Below the pieces are notes generated by a model. It did no database searches. It was not told the origin of the DNA and saw nothing but the letters and a program-made list of their open reading frames with translations. From Chryseobacterium culicis (GTDB lineage: Bacteria > Bacteroidota > Bacteroidia > Flavobacteriales > Weeksellaceae): a stretch of 64,000 bases of DNA. The translations under genes and the position numbers were made by a program. Positions within the stretch are counted from its first letter, which is position 1; each line of letters starts with the position of its first letter. Shown piece after piece: positions 44,038 through 51,343 of this stretch. The stretch is from contig NZ_FNWQ01000010.1 of assembly GCF_900108365.1 (NCBI RefSeq), forward strand, positions 25,647 through 89,646, given 5' to 3'.

Positions 44038-45036
44038 TTATTTTTCGTCTTTTTCACTGATTTCTTTAGCCATAGGATTGTCTAAAACTCTTAGCTCATC
44101 TTTAGGCTTTTCGTAGTGGTTCAATGAAATTACAGAATGTCTGTCGATATGTCTAGGACCTTCAATATTCCAGTCTGACAAGGCTTTTCTTTCGAAACGG
44201 CATGTATCACAGATGAATTCTTCCACTTCACCCCACTGGTCTTTTCTGGCGGTAACTCTTACAATCTCATCACCTTTCATCCATACCACAGCTTTTCCTG
44301 AACACTTGTCACATTTGCAAGAAGCGTTCATCGGTTTTGTAAACCATACTCTGCTTGCAAAACGAGCGGTTCTGTCTGTCAATGCTCCTACAGGACAAAC
44401 GTCGATAACGTTTCCAATGAAGTCATTGTCTAAAGCCTTATTTAAATAGGTTGAAATTTCAGCGTGATCCCCTCTGAAAAGGATACCGTGTTCTCTTGTT
44501 TCTGTAAGCTGATTAGCAGTCAGAACGCATCTTGCACAAAGAATGCAACGGTTCATATTTAATTTGATGTTCGGTCCAAGATCATCGGCTTCGTAAGTAT
44601 TTCTTTCGAATTCTGTTCTTGTATTTTCCACACCATGTTCATACCCTAAATCCTGAAGATGGCATTCTCCGGCCTGGTCACAGATAGGGCAGTCCAGCGG
44701 GTGATTCACCAATAGAAATTCGGTTACCGCTTTTCTTCCTTCCTGTGCTTTCTCGGAAGTAAGGTTTTTTACTTCCATCCCGTCCATTACATTCGTTCTG
44801 CAGCTTGCCACTAATTTCGGCATAGGACGCGGATCTGCTTCAGATCCTTTAGAAACTTCTACCAGACAAGTTCTGCATCTGCCTCCACTGGTTTCCAGTT
44901 TGCTGTAGTAGCACATAGCAGGAGGTACAGATTTTCCACCGATTTGTCTTGCAGCTTCCAGAATGGAAGTGCCAGGCATCACTTCGGTAGTCTGTCCGTC
45001 TATAGTTATTTTGAATTTTTTAACTTCTTCGCTCAT
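44038..45036 (-). CDS. nuoG: NADH-quinone oxidoreductase subunit G, short form
   Basis: 332 aa. N-terminal [2Fe-2S] domain (CYYSKLETSGGRCRTCLVEV and CRT), the HxxxCxxC segment NHPLDCPICDQAGECHLQDLG, and a [4Fe-4S] ferredoxin segment (CILCARCVLTAN, DVCPVGALTD). The large molybdopterin-like C-terminal domain of proteobacterial NuoG (about 900 aa) is absent; a CKCDKCSG pair follows instead. Short NuoG is usual in Bacteroidota. The start is ATG 45036. Confidence 0.94.
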   Translation of the reverse strand: MSEEVKKFKITIDGQTTEVMPGTSILEAARQIGGKSVPPAMCYYSKLETSGGRCRTCLVEVSKGSEADPRPMPKLVASCRTNVMDGMEVKNLTSEKAQEGRKAVTEFLLVNHPLDCPICDQAGECHLQDLGYEHGVENTRTEFERNTYEADDLGPNIKLNMNRCILCARCVLTANQLTETREHGILFRGDHAEISTYLNKALDNDFIGNVIDVCPVGALTDRTARFASRVWFTKPMNASCKCDKCSGKAVVWMKGDEIVRVTARKDQWGEVEEFICDTCRFERKALSDWNIEGPRHIDRHSVISLNHYEKPKDELRVLDNPMAKEISEKDEK

Positions 45037-45040
45037 ATTG

Positions 45041-45075
45041 TATGCTTTAAGCTTTATGCATTAAGCAATAGGCTT
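45041..45075. repeat. Heptad-repeat array between the outer-membrane gene and nuoG (TATGCTT type)
   Basis: Five consecutive units TATGCTT, TAAGCTT, TATGCAT, TAAGCAA and TAGGCTT occupy nearly all of the 41-bp gap. No separate inverted arm, though TAAGCTT is itself near-palindromic. Confidence 0.8.
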
Positions 45076-45077
45076 TG

Positions 45078-45953
45078 TTATTTATATTTCTTAGTATTAA
45101 ATGTATATCCAATTCCTGCAAGGACCTGTCCGAAAACGAAATCCTGTTGGGCTTTGTCCGGCTTATTATTCAAGGTGGTTTTGATATCCCACATATTGAT
45201 ATAACCCGCTTTTCCTTCTAATCTTACCATCACATGGTCCCAAAGCACCAGGTTAAGACTGGCTCTCAGGTCGGTTCCCAGACCTGCTACGTGAAAACGG
45301 TCACTTCTTTCATTACCAAAAAGCTTTACATTACTTTTCGGAAACATAAATCCGATACCGGCTCCGTAAGACCAAACCAGGTCAACGTTTTTCTTGTTGA
45401 TAAGATTCTGATATCTTTCAAGACCTAAGTTTTCATAGTTAAGTCCGTCTGTATGTTCAAAAGTAAGGAACTTCTCATCTGCCAGATTTACCTGTCCGTT
45501 CTGTACCATTGCGGCATATTCAGGATCGGAAATATGGCCTTTAAAATTAACTGTCTGGTTCTGATTCATCACATATTTCATGTGGTCTATCCCCAAAACA
45601 AGGGCTAAATTATCTTTAATAAAATATCCTGCTCTGAAATTGTACTGAACCACAGTAAACCATCCCGGATTGATATAAACAATACCAAACTTGGTAGGTC
45701 TGTCCTGTGCAGATACGTTATTCAGCTGAAAGTCGTAACCATTTCCTGTGAAACGGATATCAGAGTTACTGAACGCTGCTCTGTTCCATCCGAAGAAAAC
45801 GAACATCTGTCCTTTCTTGCTTAAAGGTTCAGGCTTCTTTCTGGAAACCAGTGCTCCTTTATCTGAACTTCTATCTATTAAAGAATCCTTTTCTTTATTT
45901 TGTCCGAAAACAAAACTCGACATCATTAAGCCGACAACCAACAATTTTTTCAT
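45078..45953 (-). CDS. Outer-membrane beta-barrel protein inside the nuo operon
   Basis: 291 aa from the ATG at 45953, which is 5 bp after the nuoF stop; the open frame extends into nuoF (to 46052) but the later start gives a clean signal peptide (about 1-18, FVFGQ). The mature protein has alternating aromatic strands (FGIVYINPGWFTVVQYNFRAGYFI, LVWSYGAGIGFMF, HVMVRLEGKAGYINMWDI) and ends VLAGIGYTFNTKKYK, a barrel of roughly 10-12 strands. No known role in complex I. A transporter or assembly link to respiration is pure conjecture. Confidence 0.85.
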   Translation of the reverse strand: MKKLLVVGLMMSSFVFGQNKEKDSLIDRSSDKGALVSRKKPEPLSKKGQMFVFFGWNRAAFSNSDIRFTGNGYDFQLNNVSAQDRPTKFGIVYINPGWFTVVQYNFRAGYFIKDNLALVLGIDHMKYVMNQNQTVNFKGHISDPEYAAMVQNGQVNLADEKFLTFEHTDGLNYENLGLERYQNLINKKNVDLVWSYGAGIGFMFPKSNVKLFGNERSDRFHVAGLGTDLRASLNLVLWDHVMVRLEGKAGYINMWDIKTTLNNKPDKAQQDFVFGQVLAGIGYTFNTKKYK

Positions 45954-45958
45954 TTCAC

Positions 45959-47317
45959 CTATGCGTTCTTTTCTACAGCCGGAATAGGATCTGCATAATG
46001 TGCCAATCCATAATTTTGTGTCTGAGACAATTCTGGGTTTTTCACGTGCCACTCGAATTCATCTCTGAAGTGACGGATTGCTGCTGCAACCGGCCAAGCT
46101 GCGGCATCACCCAACGGACAAATCGTGTTTCCTTCGATTTTTCTCTGGATATCCCAAAGCAAATCAATATCTTCCATTTTTCCTTCTCCTTTCTCGATTT
46201 TCTTTAAAATCTTGTACATCCATCCTGTTCCTTCACGGCAAGGTGTACATTGTCCGCAACTTTCGTGGTTGTAGAACCTTGCCAAAGTCATGGTATGTTC
46301 TACAATACACTGGTCTTCATCCAGAACGATGAAACCTCCTGAACCCATCATGGTTCCGGTAGCAAAACCACCATCAGCCAATGATTCATAGTTCATATAT
46401 CTTGGCTCTCCGTTCACTGTTCTCAGCAATAAATTGGCAGGAACAATCGGAACAGAACTTCCTCCAGGAATACAAGCCTTTAATTTTTTACCATCTTTAA
46501 TACCGCCGCAATATTCATCAGAATAGATGAATTCCTCTACAGTGATTGTCATATCGATTTCGTATACACCCGGTTTGTTGATGTTTCCACAGGCAGAAAT
46601 CAGTTTTGTACCTGTAGATCTTCCCACTCCGATTTTAGCATACTCAGCACCTGTAATATCAATGATTGGAACTACCGCAGCAATAGATTCAACGTTATTA
46701 ACTACCGTTGGTCTTTCCCATAGACCTTTTACAGCCGGGAATGGTGGTTTTAATCTTGGGTTACCTCTTTTTCCTTCAAGGGATTCCAGCAATGCAGTTT
46801 CTTCACCGCAGATGTATGCTCCACCACCTCTCTGTACATAGATTTCAAGATCGAAACCTGTTCCTAAAATATTTTTACCTAAAAATCCTGCTGCTTTAGC
46901 TTCTTCAATAGCTTCTTCAAGAATATCCGGAATCCATGAATATTCTCCACGGATGTAGATATAAGAAGTATTGGAACCTAAACAGTAAGAAGAAATCAGC
47001 ATTCCTTCGATCAATAAATGAGGAAGGAACTCCATCAGATATCTGTCCTTGAATGTTCCGGGCTCAGATTCATCCGCATTCACAACAAGGTGTCTTGGAA
47101 CTCCTTCCGGCTTGGCCAGAAAGCTCCATTTCATTCCTGTTGGGAATCCAGCTCCACCACGACCTCTCAGTCCTGAAGCTTTTACTTCTTCAAGAATTTC
47201 GTCAGGAGTCATTTTCAAGGCTTTTTCAGCAGCTGTGTAACCTCCCTGTTTACGGTAAGTCTCAAAGTAGCGAATACCTTCTATATGTGCGTCTTTAAGT
47301 AAAAGTTTTTTACTCAT
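45959..47317 (-). CDS. nuoF: NADH-quinone oxidoreductase subunit F
   Basis: 452 aa, NADH- and FMN-binding subunit with cluster N3. GRGGAGFPTGMKW, the FMN loop YICGEETALLESLEGKRG, and SCGQCTPCREG (4Fe-4S) are diagnostic. It accepts electrons from NADH. It is 76 bp after nuoE and 5 bp before the outer-membrane gene. Confidence 0.97.
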   Translation of the reverse strand: MSKKLLLKDAHIEGIRYFETYRKQGGYTAAEKALKMTPDEILEEVKASGLRGRGGAGFPTGMKWSFLAKPEGVPRHLVVNADESEPGTFKDRYLMEFLPHLLIEGMLISSYCLGSNTSYIYIRGEYSWIPDILEEAIEEAKAAGFLGKNILGTGFDLEIYVQRGGGAYICGEETALLESLEGKRGNPRLKPPFPAVKGLWERPTVVNNVESIAAVVPIIDITGAEYAKIGVGRSTGTKLISACGNINKPGVYEIDMTITVEEFIYSDEYCGGIKDGKKLKACIPGGSSVPIVPANLLLRTVNGEPRYMNYESLADGGFATGTMMGSGGFIVLDEDQCIVEHTMTLARFYNHESCGQCTPCREGTGWMYKILKKIEKGEGKMEDIDLLWDIQRKIEGNTICPLGDAAAWPVAAAIRHFRDEFEWHVKNPELSQTQNYGLAHYADPIPAVEKNA

Positions 47318-47324
47318 TGTATAT

Positions 47325-47373
47325 TATGCTTTTAGCAGTCAGCTATTGGCTTTTGGCTTCTAACTTATGCTAT
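47325..47373. repeat. Heptad-repeat array between nuoE and nuoF (TTGGCTT type)
   Basis: Seven units in exact 7-nt register: TATGCTT, TTAGCAG, TCAGCTA, TTGGCTT, TTGGCTT, CTAACTT, ATGCTAT. It fills most of the 76-bp gap. Confidence 0.85.
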
Positions 47374-47393
47374 TTTAATTTGTTAAAATTTAT

Positions 47394-47903
47394 TTAGTCT
47401 AAAGCAACTTGTCCCTGTCTGCAAAGATCAAGGATTTCATCTACTTTTTCTATCGTTAAATTTTCATGAAAGAATTTTCCAAGCTGCATCATGGGTGCAT
47501 ATCCGCACGCTCCAAGACATTCTGCAGGCTTTAATGTGAACATACCGTCTTCCGTAGTTTCTCCGTCTTTAATGTTCAGCTTGGTTCTGATATGGTTCAG
47601 GATTTTTTCGCTTCCACATACCATACAAGGTCCTGTTCTGCAAACTTCCAATACATATTTACCTACCGGCTTCATATTAAACATGGTATAGAAAGTAGCT
47701 ACTTCGTATACCTCAATAGGTTGGATACTTAATAGTCCGGCAACATAATCCATCACAGGAACATCCAACCATCCTCCGAATTCTTTCTGTGCCAGGTGAA
47801 GTACAGGCAGAAGAGCAGATTTTTGTCTTCCTTCAGGGTATCTTGCGATAATTTTGTGTACCTGTGCTAAACTTTCCGGTTTAAAAGCTATTGTTTCGCT
47901 CAT
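47394..47903 (-). CDS. nuoE: NADH-quinone oxidoreductase subunit E
   Basis: 169 aa, [2Fe-2S] N1a subunit of the thioredoxin fold. The cluster Cys residues are in VCRTGPCMVCGS and AECLGACGYAPMM. It sits next to NuoF at the NADH end of the peripheral arm. Confidence 0.97.
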   Translation of the reverse strand: MSETIAFKPESLAQVHKIIARYPEGRQKSALLPVLHLAQKEFGGWLDVPVMDYVAGLLSIQPIEVYEVATFYTMFNMKPVGKYVLEVCRTGPCMVCGSEKILNHIRTKLNIKDGETTEDGMFTLKPAECLGACGYAPMMQLGKFFHENLTIEKVDEILDLCRQGQVALD

Positions 47904-47910
47904 TTTTTAT

Positions 47911-48006
47911 CTAAGATTTCAGATGTCAGATTGTAGACATCAGATTTTTAAATTTATGTATAAAGCGAAGAGTCTAACATCTGAAATCTGATGTCTGACC
48001 TCTTCT
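47911..48006. repeat. Inverted heptad-repeat element between nuoD and nuoE (TCAGAT/ATCTGA type)
   Basis: Left arm 47911-47945: CTAAGAT, TTCAGAT, GTCAGAT, TGTAGAC, ATCAGAT. A 26-nt AT-rich spacer follows. Right arm 47972-48006: GTCTAAC, ATCTGAA, ATCTGAT, GTCTGAC, CTCTTCT. Left and right share the same word in opposite orientation, so the transcript could fold into one long hairpin. Confidence 0.88.
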
Positions 48007-48009
48007 TTC

Positions 48010-49233
48010 TTATGCGTCTAATTCTCCCGCAATGATATTCATGCTGCACATCGTTACAATGGCGTCTGAGATTACAGAACCTGTAATCATTTCAGGATAT
48101 GCCTGATAGTAGATGAAACATGGTCTTCTGAAGTGAAGTCTGTAAGGACTTCTTCCTCCGTCACTCACAAGATAGAAACCTAATTCTCCGTTTCCACCTT
48201 CTACAGCGTGATAAACTTCTCCTTTAGGTACATCTGTTTCTCCCATTACGATTTTGAAATGGTAGATCAGTGCTTCCATTTTCTGATATACATCTGCCTT
48301 TTCGGGAAGATAGAAATCAGGGACATCCGCATGGAACGGACCTTCCGGAAGATTTTCGTATGCTTGTTTGATAATTTTGATTGATTCCCAGATTTCCTGC
48401 TGACGAACCATGAAACGGTCGTAGGTATCTCCTGAAGTTCCAACCGGAATAATGAAGTCGAAATCCTGGTATGAAGAATAAGGCTGTGCAACTCTTACAT
48501 CGTAATCTACTCCTGCTGCACGTAAGTTAGGACCTGTGAAACCATAGCTTAAAGCTCTTTCTGCTGAAATTGCTCCTGTACCGATGGTTCTGTCCATGAA
48601 AATTCTGTTTCTCTCTAATAGGGTACAGAATTCTTTGAATCTTGGTGGGAAAGTTTTCAGGAAGTCTTTTAATAACTCATGGAATTTAGGAGTGAAGTCT
48701 CTTTCAAATCCTCCGATTCTTCCCATATTGGTTGTCATTCTGGCTCCGCAGATCTGCTCATACATATCGTAAATACGTTCTCTTTCGATGAACATGTAAG
48801 TAAGACCTGTAATAGCTCCTGAGTCCATCCCGGTTACCCCGTTACAGATCAGGTGGTCACCGATTCTTGCAAGCTCCATCAGGATAACACGCATATAGTC
48901 TACACGTTTTGGAACTTCTACGCCAATCAGTTTTTCTACTGTCATGTGCCATCCTAAGTTATTAATAGGAGCAGAACAGTAATTCATACGGTCTGTAAGG
49001 GTAGTGATCTGAGAATAGTTTCTTCTTTCAGAAATCTTCTCAAATGCTCTGTGGATATATCCTACTGTTTGCTCTGCATGAAGAATTCTCTCTCCGTCCA
49101 TCGTTAAGATATTCTGGAAAATCCCGTGGGTAGCAGGGTGGGTAGGTCCCAGATTCAGGGTGTATAACTGTCCGTCAATCTGTTCCTTACTTTCGTACTG
49201 GTTTAGTATATTAGATAATGAGTTATCTTTCAT
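48010..49233 (-). CDS. nuoD: NADH-quinone oxidoreductase subunit D
   Basis: 407 aa, 49-kDa subunit that forms the quinone site with NuoB. LNLGPTHPATHGIFQNILTMDGE, HAEQTVGYIHRAFEKISERRNY with the conserved His, and GFERDFTPKFHELLKDFL are all family features. NuoC is a separate gene, not fused. Confidence 0.97.
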   Translation of the reverse strand: MKDNSLSNILNQYESKEQIDGQLYTLNLGPTHPATHGIFQNILTMDGERILHAEQTVGYIHRAFEKISERRNYSQITTLTDRMNYCSAPINNLGWHMTVEKLIGVEVPKRVDYMRVILMELARIGDHLICNGVTGMDSGAITGLTYMFIERERIYDMYEQICGARMTTNMGRIGGFERDFTPKFHELLKDFLKTFPPRFKEFCTLLERNRIFMDRTIGTGAISAERALSYGFTGPNLRAAGVDYDVRVAQPYSSYQDFDFIIPVGTSGDTYDRFMVRQQEIWESIKIIKQAYENLPEGPFHADVPDFYLPEKADVYQKMEALIYHFKIVMGETDVPKGEVYHAVEGGNGELGFYLVSDGGRSPYRLHFRRPCFIYYQAYPEMITGSVISDAIVTMCSMNIIAGELDA

Positions 49234-49240
49234 AATTTAA

Positions 49241-49303
49241 ATGCTTTAGGCTATAGGCTCTAGGCTTTAAGCTTATTGCTTGCTGCTTACTGCTTATGCA
49301 TTA
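49241..49303. repeat. Heptad-repeat array between nuoC and nuoD (AGGCTNT type)
   Basis: Nine consecutive 7-nt units 49241-49303: ATGCTTT, AGGCTAT, AGGCTCT, AGGCTTT, AAGCTTA, TTGCTTG, CTGCTTA, CTGCTTA, TGCATTA. This is the longest uninterrupted array in the window and occupies nearly the whole 74-bp gap. Confidence 0.9.
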
Positions 49304-49307
49304 TTTT

Positions 49308-49802
49308 TTATCTTCCGAACATACTATCGTTCTTGTCGGTCCTTGTACCGTCTTCAAGTCGATATTCCTTCAACATTGGGTGGTATCCCAGGTCTTCCAT
49401 ATTCAAAATAGGTCTCAGATCCGGGTGTCCTTTAAATTTAATCCCATAGAAATCATATGTTTCTCTTTCCATCCAGTTGGCTCCTGCATACAGATCTGTA
49501 AGAGAATCCACCTCAATATTTTCTCTGGACATGAAGATTTTCAGACGTAATCTGAAATTTGTCATCATATTGTGTAAATGATAAACAACTCCAATTTCCT
49601 TTTCCGGGAATTCAGGATAATGAATTCCGCAGACATCAGTAAGGAAATTGATTTCCAGTGATGAATCTTTAAGGTAGTGAATGATTTTCTTAATATCATC
49701 TTTCTTCACTTCAATGGTCAGCATTCCATAAGGTTCTGAGCTTGAAATGACAGATTCCGGAAATTCTCTTGTGATTGCTTCTAATACAAATTCGTTTGTC
49801 AT
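49308..49802 (-). CDS. nuoC: NADH-quinone oxidoreductase subunit C
   Basis: 164 aa, 30-kDa subunit. It bears the HPEF-like EKEIGVVYHLHNM segment and the signature ANWMERETYDFYGIKFKGHPDLRPIL. Peripheral-arm scaffold without a cofactor. 5 bp after nuoB. Confidence 0.96.
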   Translation of the reverse strand: MTNEFVLEAITREFPESVISSSEPYGMLTIEVKKDDIKKIIHYLKDSSLEINFLTDVCGIHYPEFPEKEIGVVYHLHNMMTNFRLRLKIFMSRENIEVDSLTDLYAGANWMERETYDFYGIKFKGHPDLRPILNMEDLGYHPMLKEYRLEDGTRTDKNDSMFGR

Positions 49803-49807
49803 TTCCG

Positions 49808-50368
49808 TTAGTTGCTTATGTTGTAAGAATCTAATAATTTCTGATACTCAGGCATGTCTCTTCGCCTGATGCTTTCGCTTTCTGCAAGAGCCTGTACCTG
49901 CATAACACCTTCAATGATCTGCTCAGGTCTTGGAGGGCATCCGGGAACATACACGTCTACCGGAATAATTTTATCAATTCCCTGAAGCACAGAATACGTA
50001 TCAAAAATACCACCGCTGGAAGCACAGGCTCCAACTGCTACCACCCACTTCGGCTCAGCCATCTGGGTGTACACTTCTTTCAGGACAGGTCCCAATTTTT
50101 TCGATATAGTTCCGCAAACCATCAGCATATCTGCCTGTCTTGGAGAGAAAGAGTTTCTTTCCATACCAAATCTTGAAGCATCATATGTTGGGTTCAGGGT
50201 AGCCATAAACTCAATACCACAACAAGAGGTAGCAAATGGTAACGGCCAAAGTGAAAACTTTCTTGCCATCCCGATTACACTGCTCAGTTTTGTTGCGAAA
50301 AACCCTTCTCCTTCATATCCTTCGGGAGCAGGTGCATCTGTTCTTATTACTGGTTTTTTATCTGACAT
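49808..50368 (-). CDS. nuoB: NADH-quinone oxidoreductase subunit B
   Basis: 186 aa, carrying cluster N2. SLWPLPFATSCCGIEFMA (CC pair), a VVAVGACASSGGIF segment and YVPGCPPRPE supply the four Cys. N2 hands electrons to quinone. Confidence 0.97.
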   Translation of the reverse strand: MSDKKPVIRTDAPAPEGYEGEGFFATKLSSVIGMARKFSLWPLPFATSCCGIEFMATLNPTYDASRFGMERNSFSPRQADMLMVCGTISKKLGPVLKEVYTQMAEPKWVVAVGACASSGGIFDTYSVLQGIDKIIPVDVYVPGCPPRPEQIIEGVMQVQALAESESIRRRDMPEYQKLLDSYNISN

Positions 50369-50375
50369 TTTCTTT

Positions 50376-50466
50376 TGTTAAATGTTTAAAGATCAAAGCA
50401 TTTAGTAATTCAATCATTGGGTTCATTTTAACGATTAAATTGTTCAATCTTTTAATGTTAAAATTT
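50376..50466. repeat. Inverted heptad-repeat element between nuoA and nuoB (GTTAAAT/ATTTAAC type)
   Basis: Left arm 50376-50417: TGTTAAA, TGTTTAA, AGATCAA, AGCATTT, AGTAATT, CAATCAT. Right arm 50425-50466: ATTTTAA, CGATTAA, ATTGTTC, AATCTTT, TAATGTT, AAAATTT, whose reverse complement tracks the left arm unit by unit with mismatches. It fills the 96-bp gap and overlaps the nuoA stop (50465-50467). Low complexity makes this array less certain. Confidence 0.6.
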
Positions 50467-50836
50467 ATTTATCCCAATCCAGCGCGCCACGTTTCCAGAC
50501 ATAGAAAAATGCCATAAAGAATATCGCAACGAATGTAAGTACGGCAAGGAATCCTTCCATACCAAATTCTCTGAAGTTTACAGCGTAAGGATAAAAGAAT
50601 ACGATTTCAATATCGAATAGGACGAACAATACCGCAGTCAGGAAGTACTTGATAGAAAACGGCGTTCTGGCATTTCCTTCTACAGGAACTCCACATTCCC
50701 AGCTTTGGTTTTTTACAGAGTTTCCTTTTTTCTGCTGTGGGCCCAGAAAATGTGCACCAAGCAAAGAAACAGCTACAAATCCTACTGCTACACCAGCCTG
50801 GATAAGGATTGGAATATAACTTTCAGGTAAATTCAT
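50465..50836 (-). CDS. nuoA: NADH-quinone oxidoreductase subunit A
   Basis: 123 aa, three membrane helices. YECGVP-type segment (SWECGVPVEGNARTPFSIKYFLTAVLFVLFDIEIVFFYPYAV) is diagnostic; the Cys and acidic residues lie in the loop that touches the quinone site. First gene of the 14-gene nuo set. Confidence 0.96.
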   Translation of the reverse strand: MNLPESYIPILIQAGVAVGFVAVSLLGAHFLGPQQKKGNSVKNQSWECGVPVEGNARTPFSIKYFLTAVLFVLFDIEIVFFYPYAVNFREFGMEGFLAVLTFVAIFFMAFFYVWKRGALDWDK

Positions 50837-50859
50837 TTTTGCATTATTATCTCAATTTG

Positions 50860-50867
50860 CAAATTTA
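50860..50867 (-). promoter_or_regulatory. -7 element of the nuo operon
   Basis: TAAATTTG on the minus strand, 23 bp upstream of nuoA. No clear -33 TTG at the right distance. The whole 14-kb operon may depend on it, unless internal promoters lie in the repeat-filled gaps. Confidence 0.55.
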
Positions 50868-51108
50868 GCGAATAAACAAGAAAGCATGAAATTTATCAGC
50901 TTAAAAGTAGGGTGAAAATGAGTTAAATCGGTAATTTAGAATCAATAAAAATTAGCTTTTTATTATTATTTTTTTAGCGTGTTTTTCACCATTTTTTGTA
51001 GTGAGTACAGACAATAACACCCGTTAAAGTTACAAAGGGTGTTTATGATTTCTTTATGGAGAAAAGGTTTTGGCTGCCGGAAGACGAGCAAACCGAGGTT
51101 TTTCTTAC

Positions 51109-51294
51109 TTATTTCTTCATTTTTTTCAGCAGGGTATATGCCATAAATGAGATATAGCCAAAAAGAATACTGGCAAATGCAATGTTGATGATAGTATTCA
51201 TTCTGTCATCCTGCGACTGAAAAAAGAGATTATAACTGATAAATCCAGCGATTAAAACAGCAAATATGATGAGTTGTGGTTTCATGAAATTCAA
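51109..51294 (-). CDS. Small two-helix membrane protein
   Basis: 61 aa. Two hydrophobic helices (about 7-25 and 35-54) separated by a short hydrophilic turn (FQSQDDRMN), ending in basic KKMKK. The start could be Met1 or Met4. Coding is supported by the clear membrane pattern and by position on the same strand 49 bp downstream of the GNAT gene. Function unknown. Confidence 0.65.
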   Translation of the reverse strand: MNFMKPQLIIFAVLIAGFISYNLFFQSQDDRMNTIINIAFASILFGYISFMAYTLLKKMKK

Positions 51295-51343
51295 TTTAGC
51301 GTTAAAGTTGCGGTATTCCTCTTATCAGGATGGAAGCGCACTA

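Noticed and set aside
7186..50466. Short tandem arrays considered as CRISPR
   Set aside because: Units are 7 nt without spacers, far below CRISPR repeat length, and no cas gene is in the window.
50837..51108. Possible small gene or structured RNA in the nuoA leader region
   Set aside because: A 33-codon frame at 51056 lacks a plausible start context, and the hairpins found (AACACCC-GGGTGTT, AATAAAAA-TTTTTATT) are weak; only the nuo promoter is supported.
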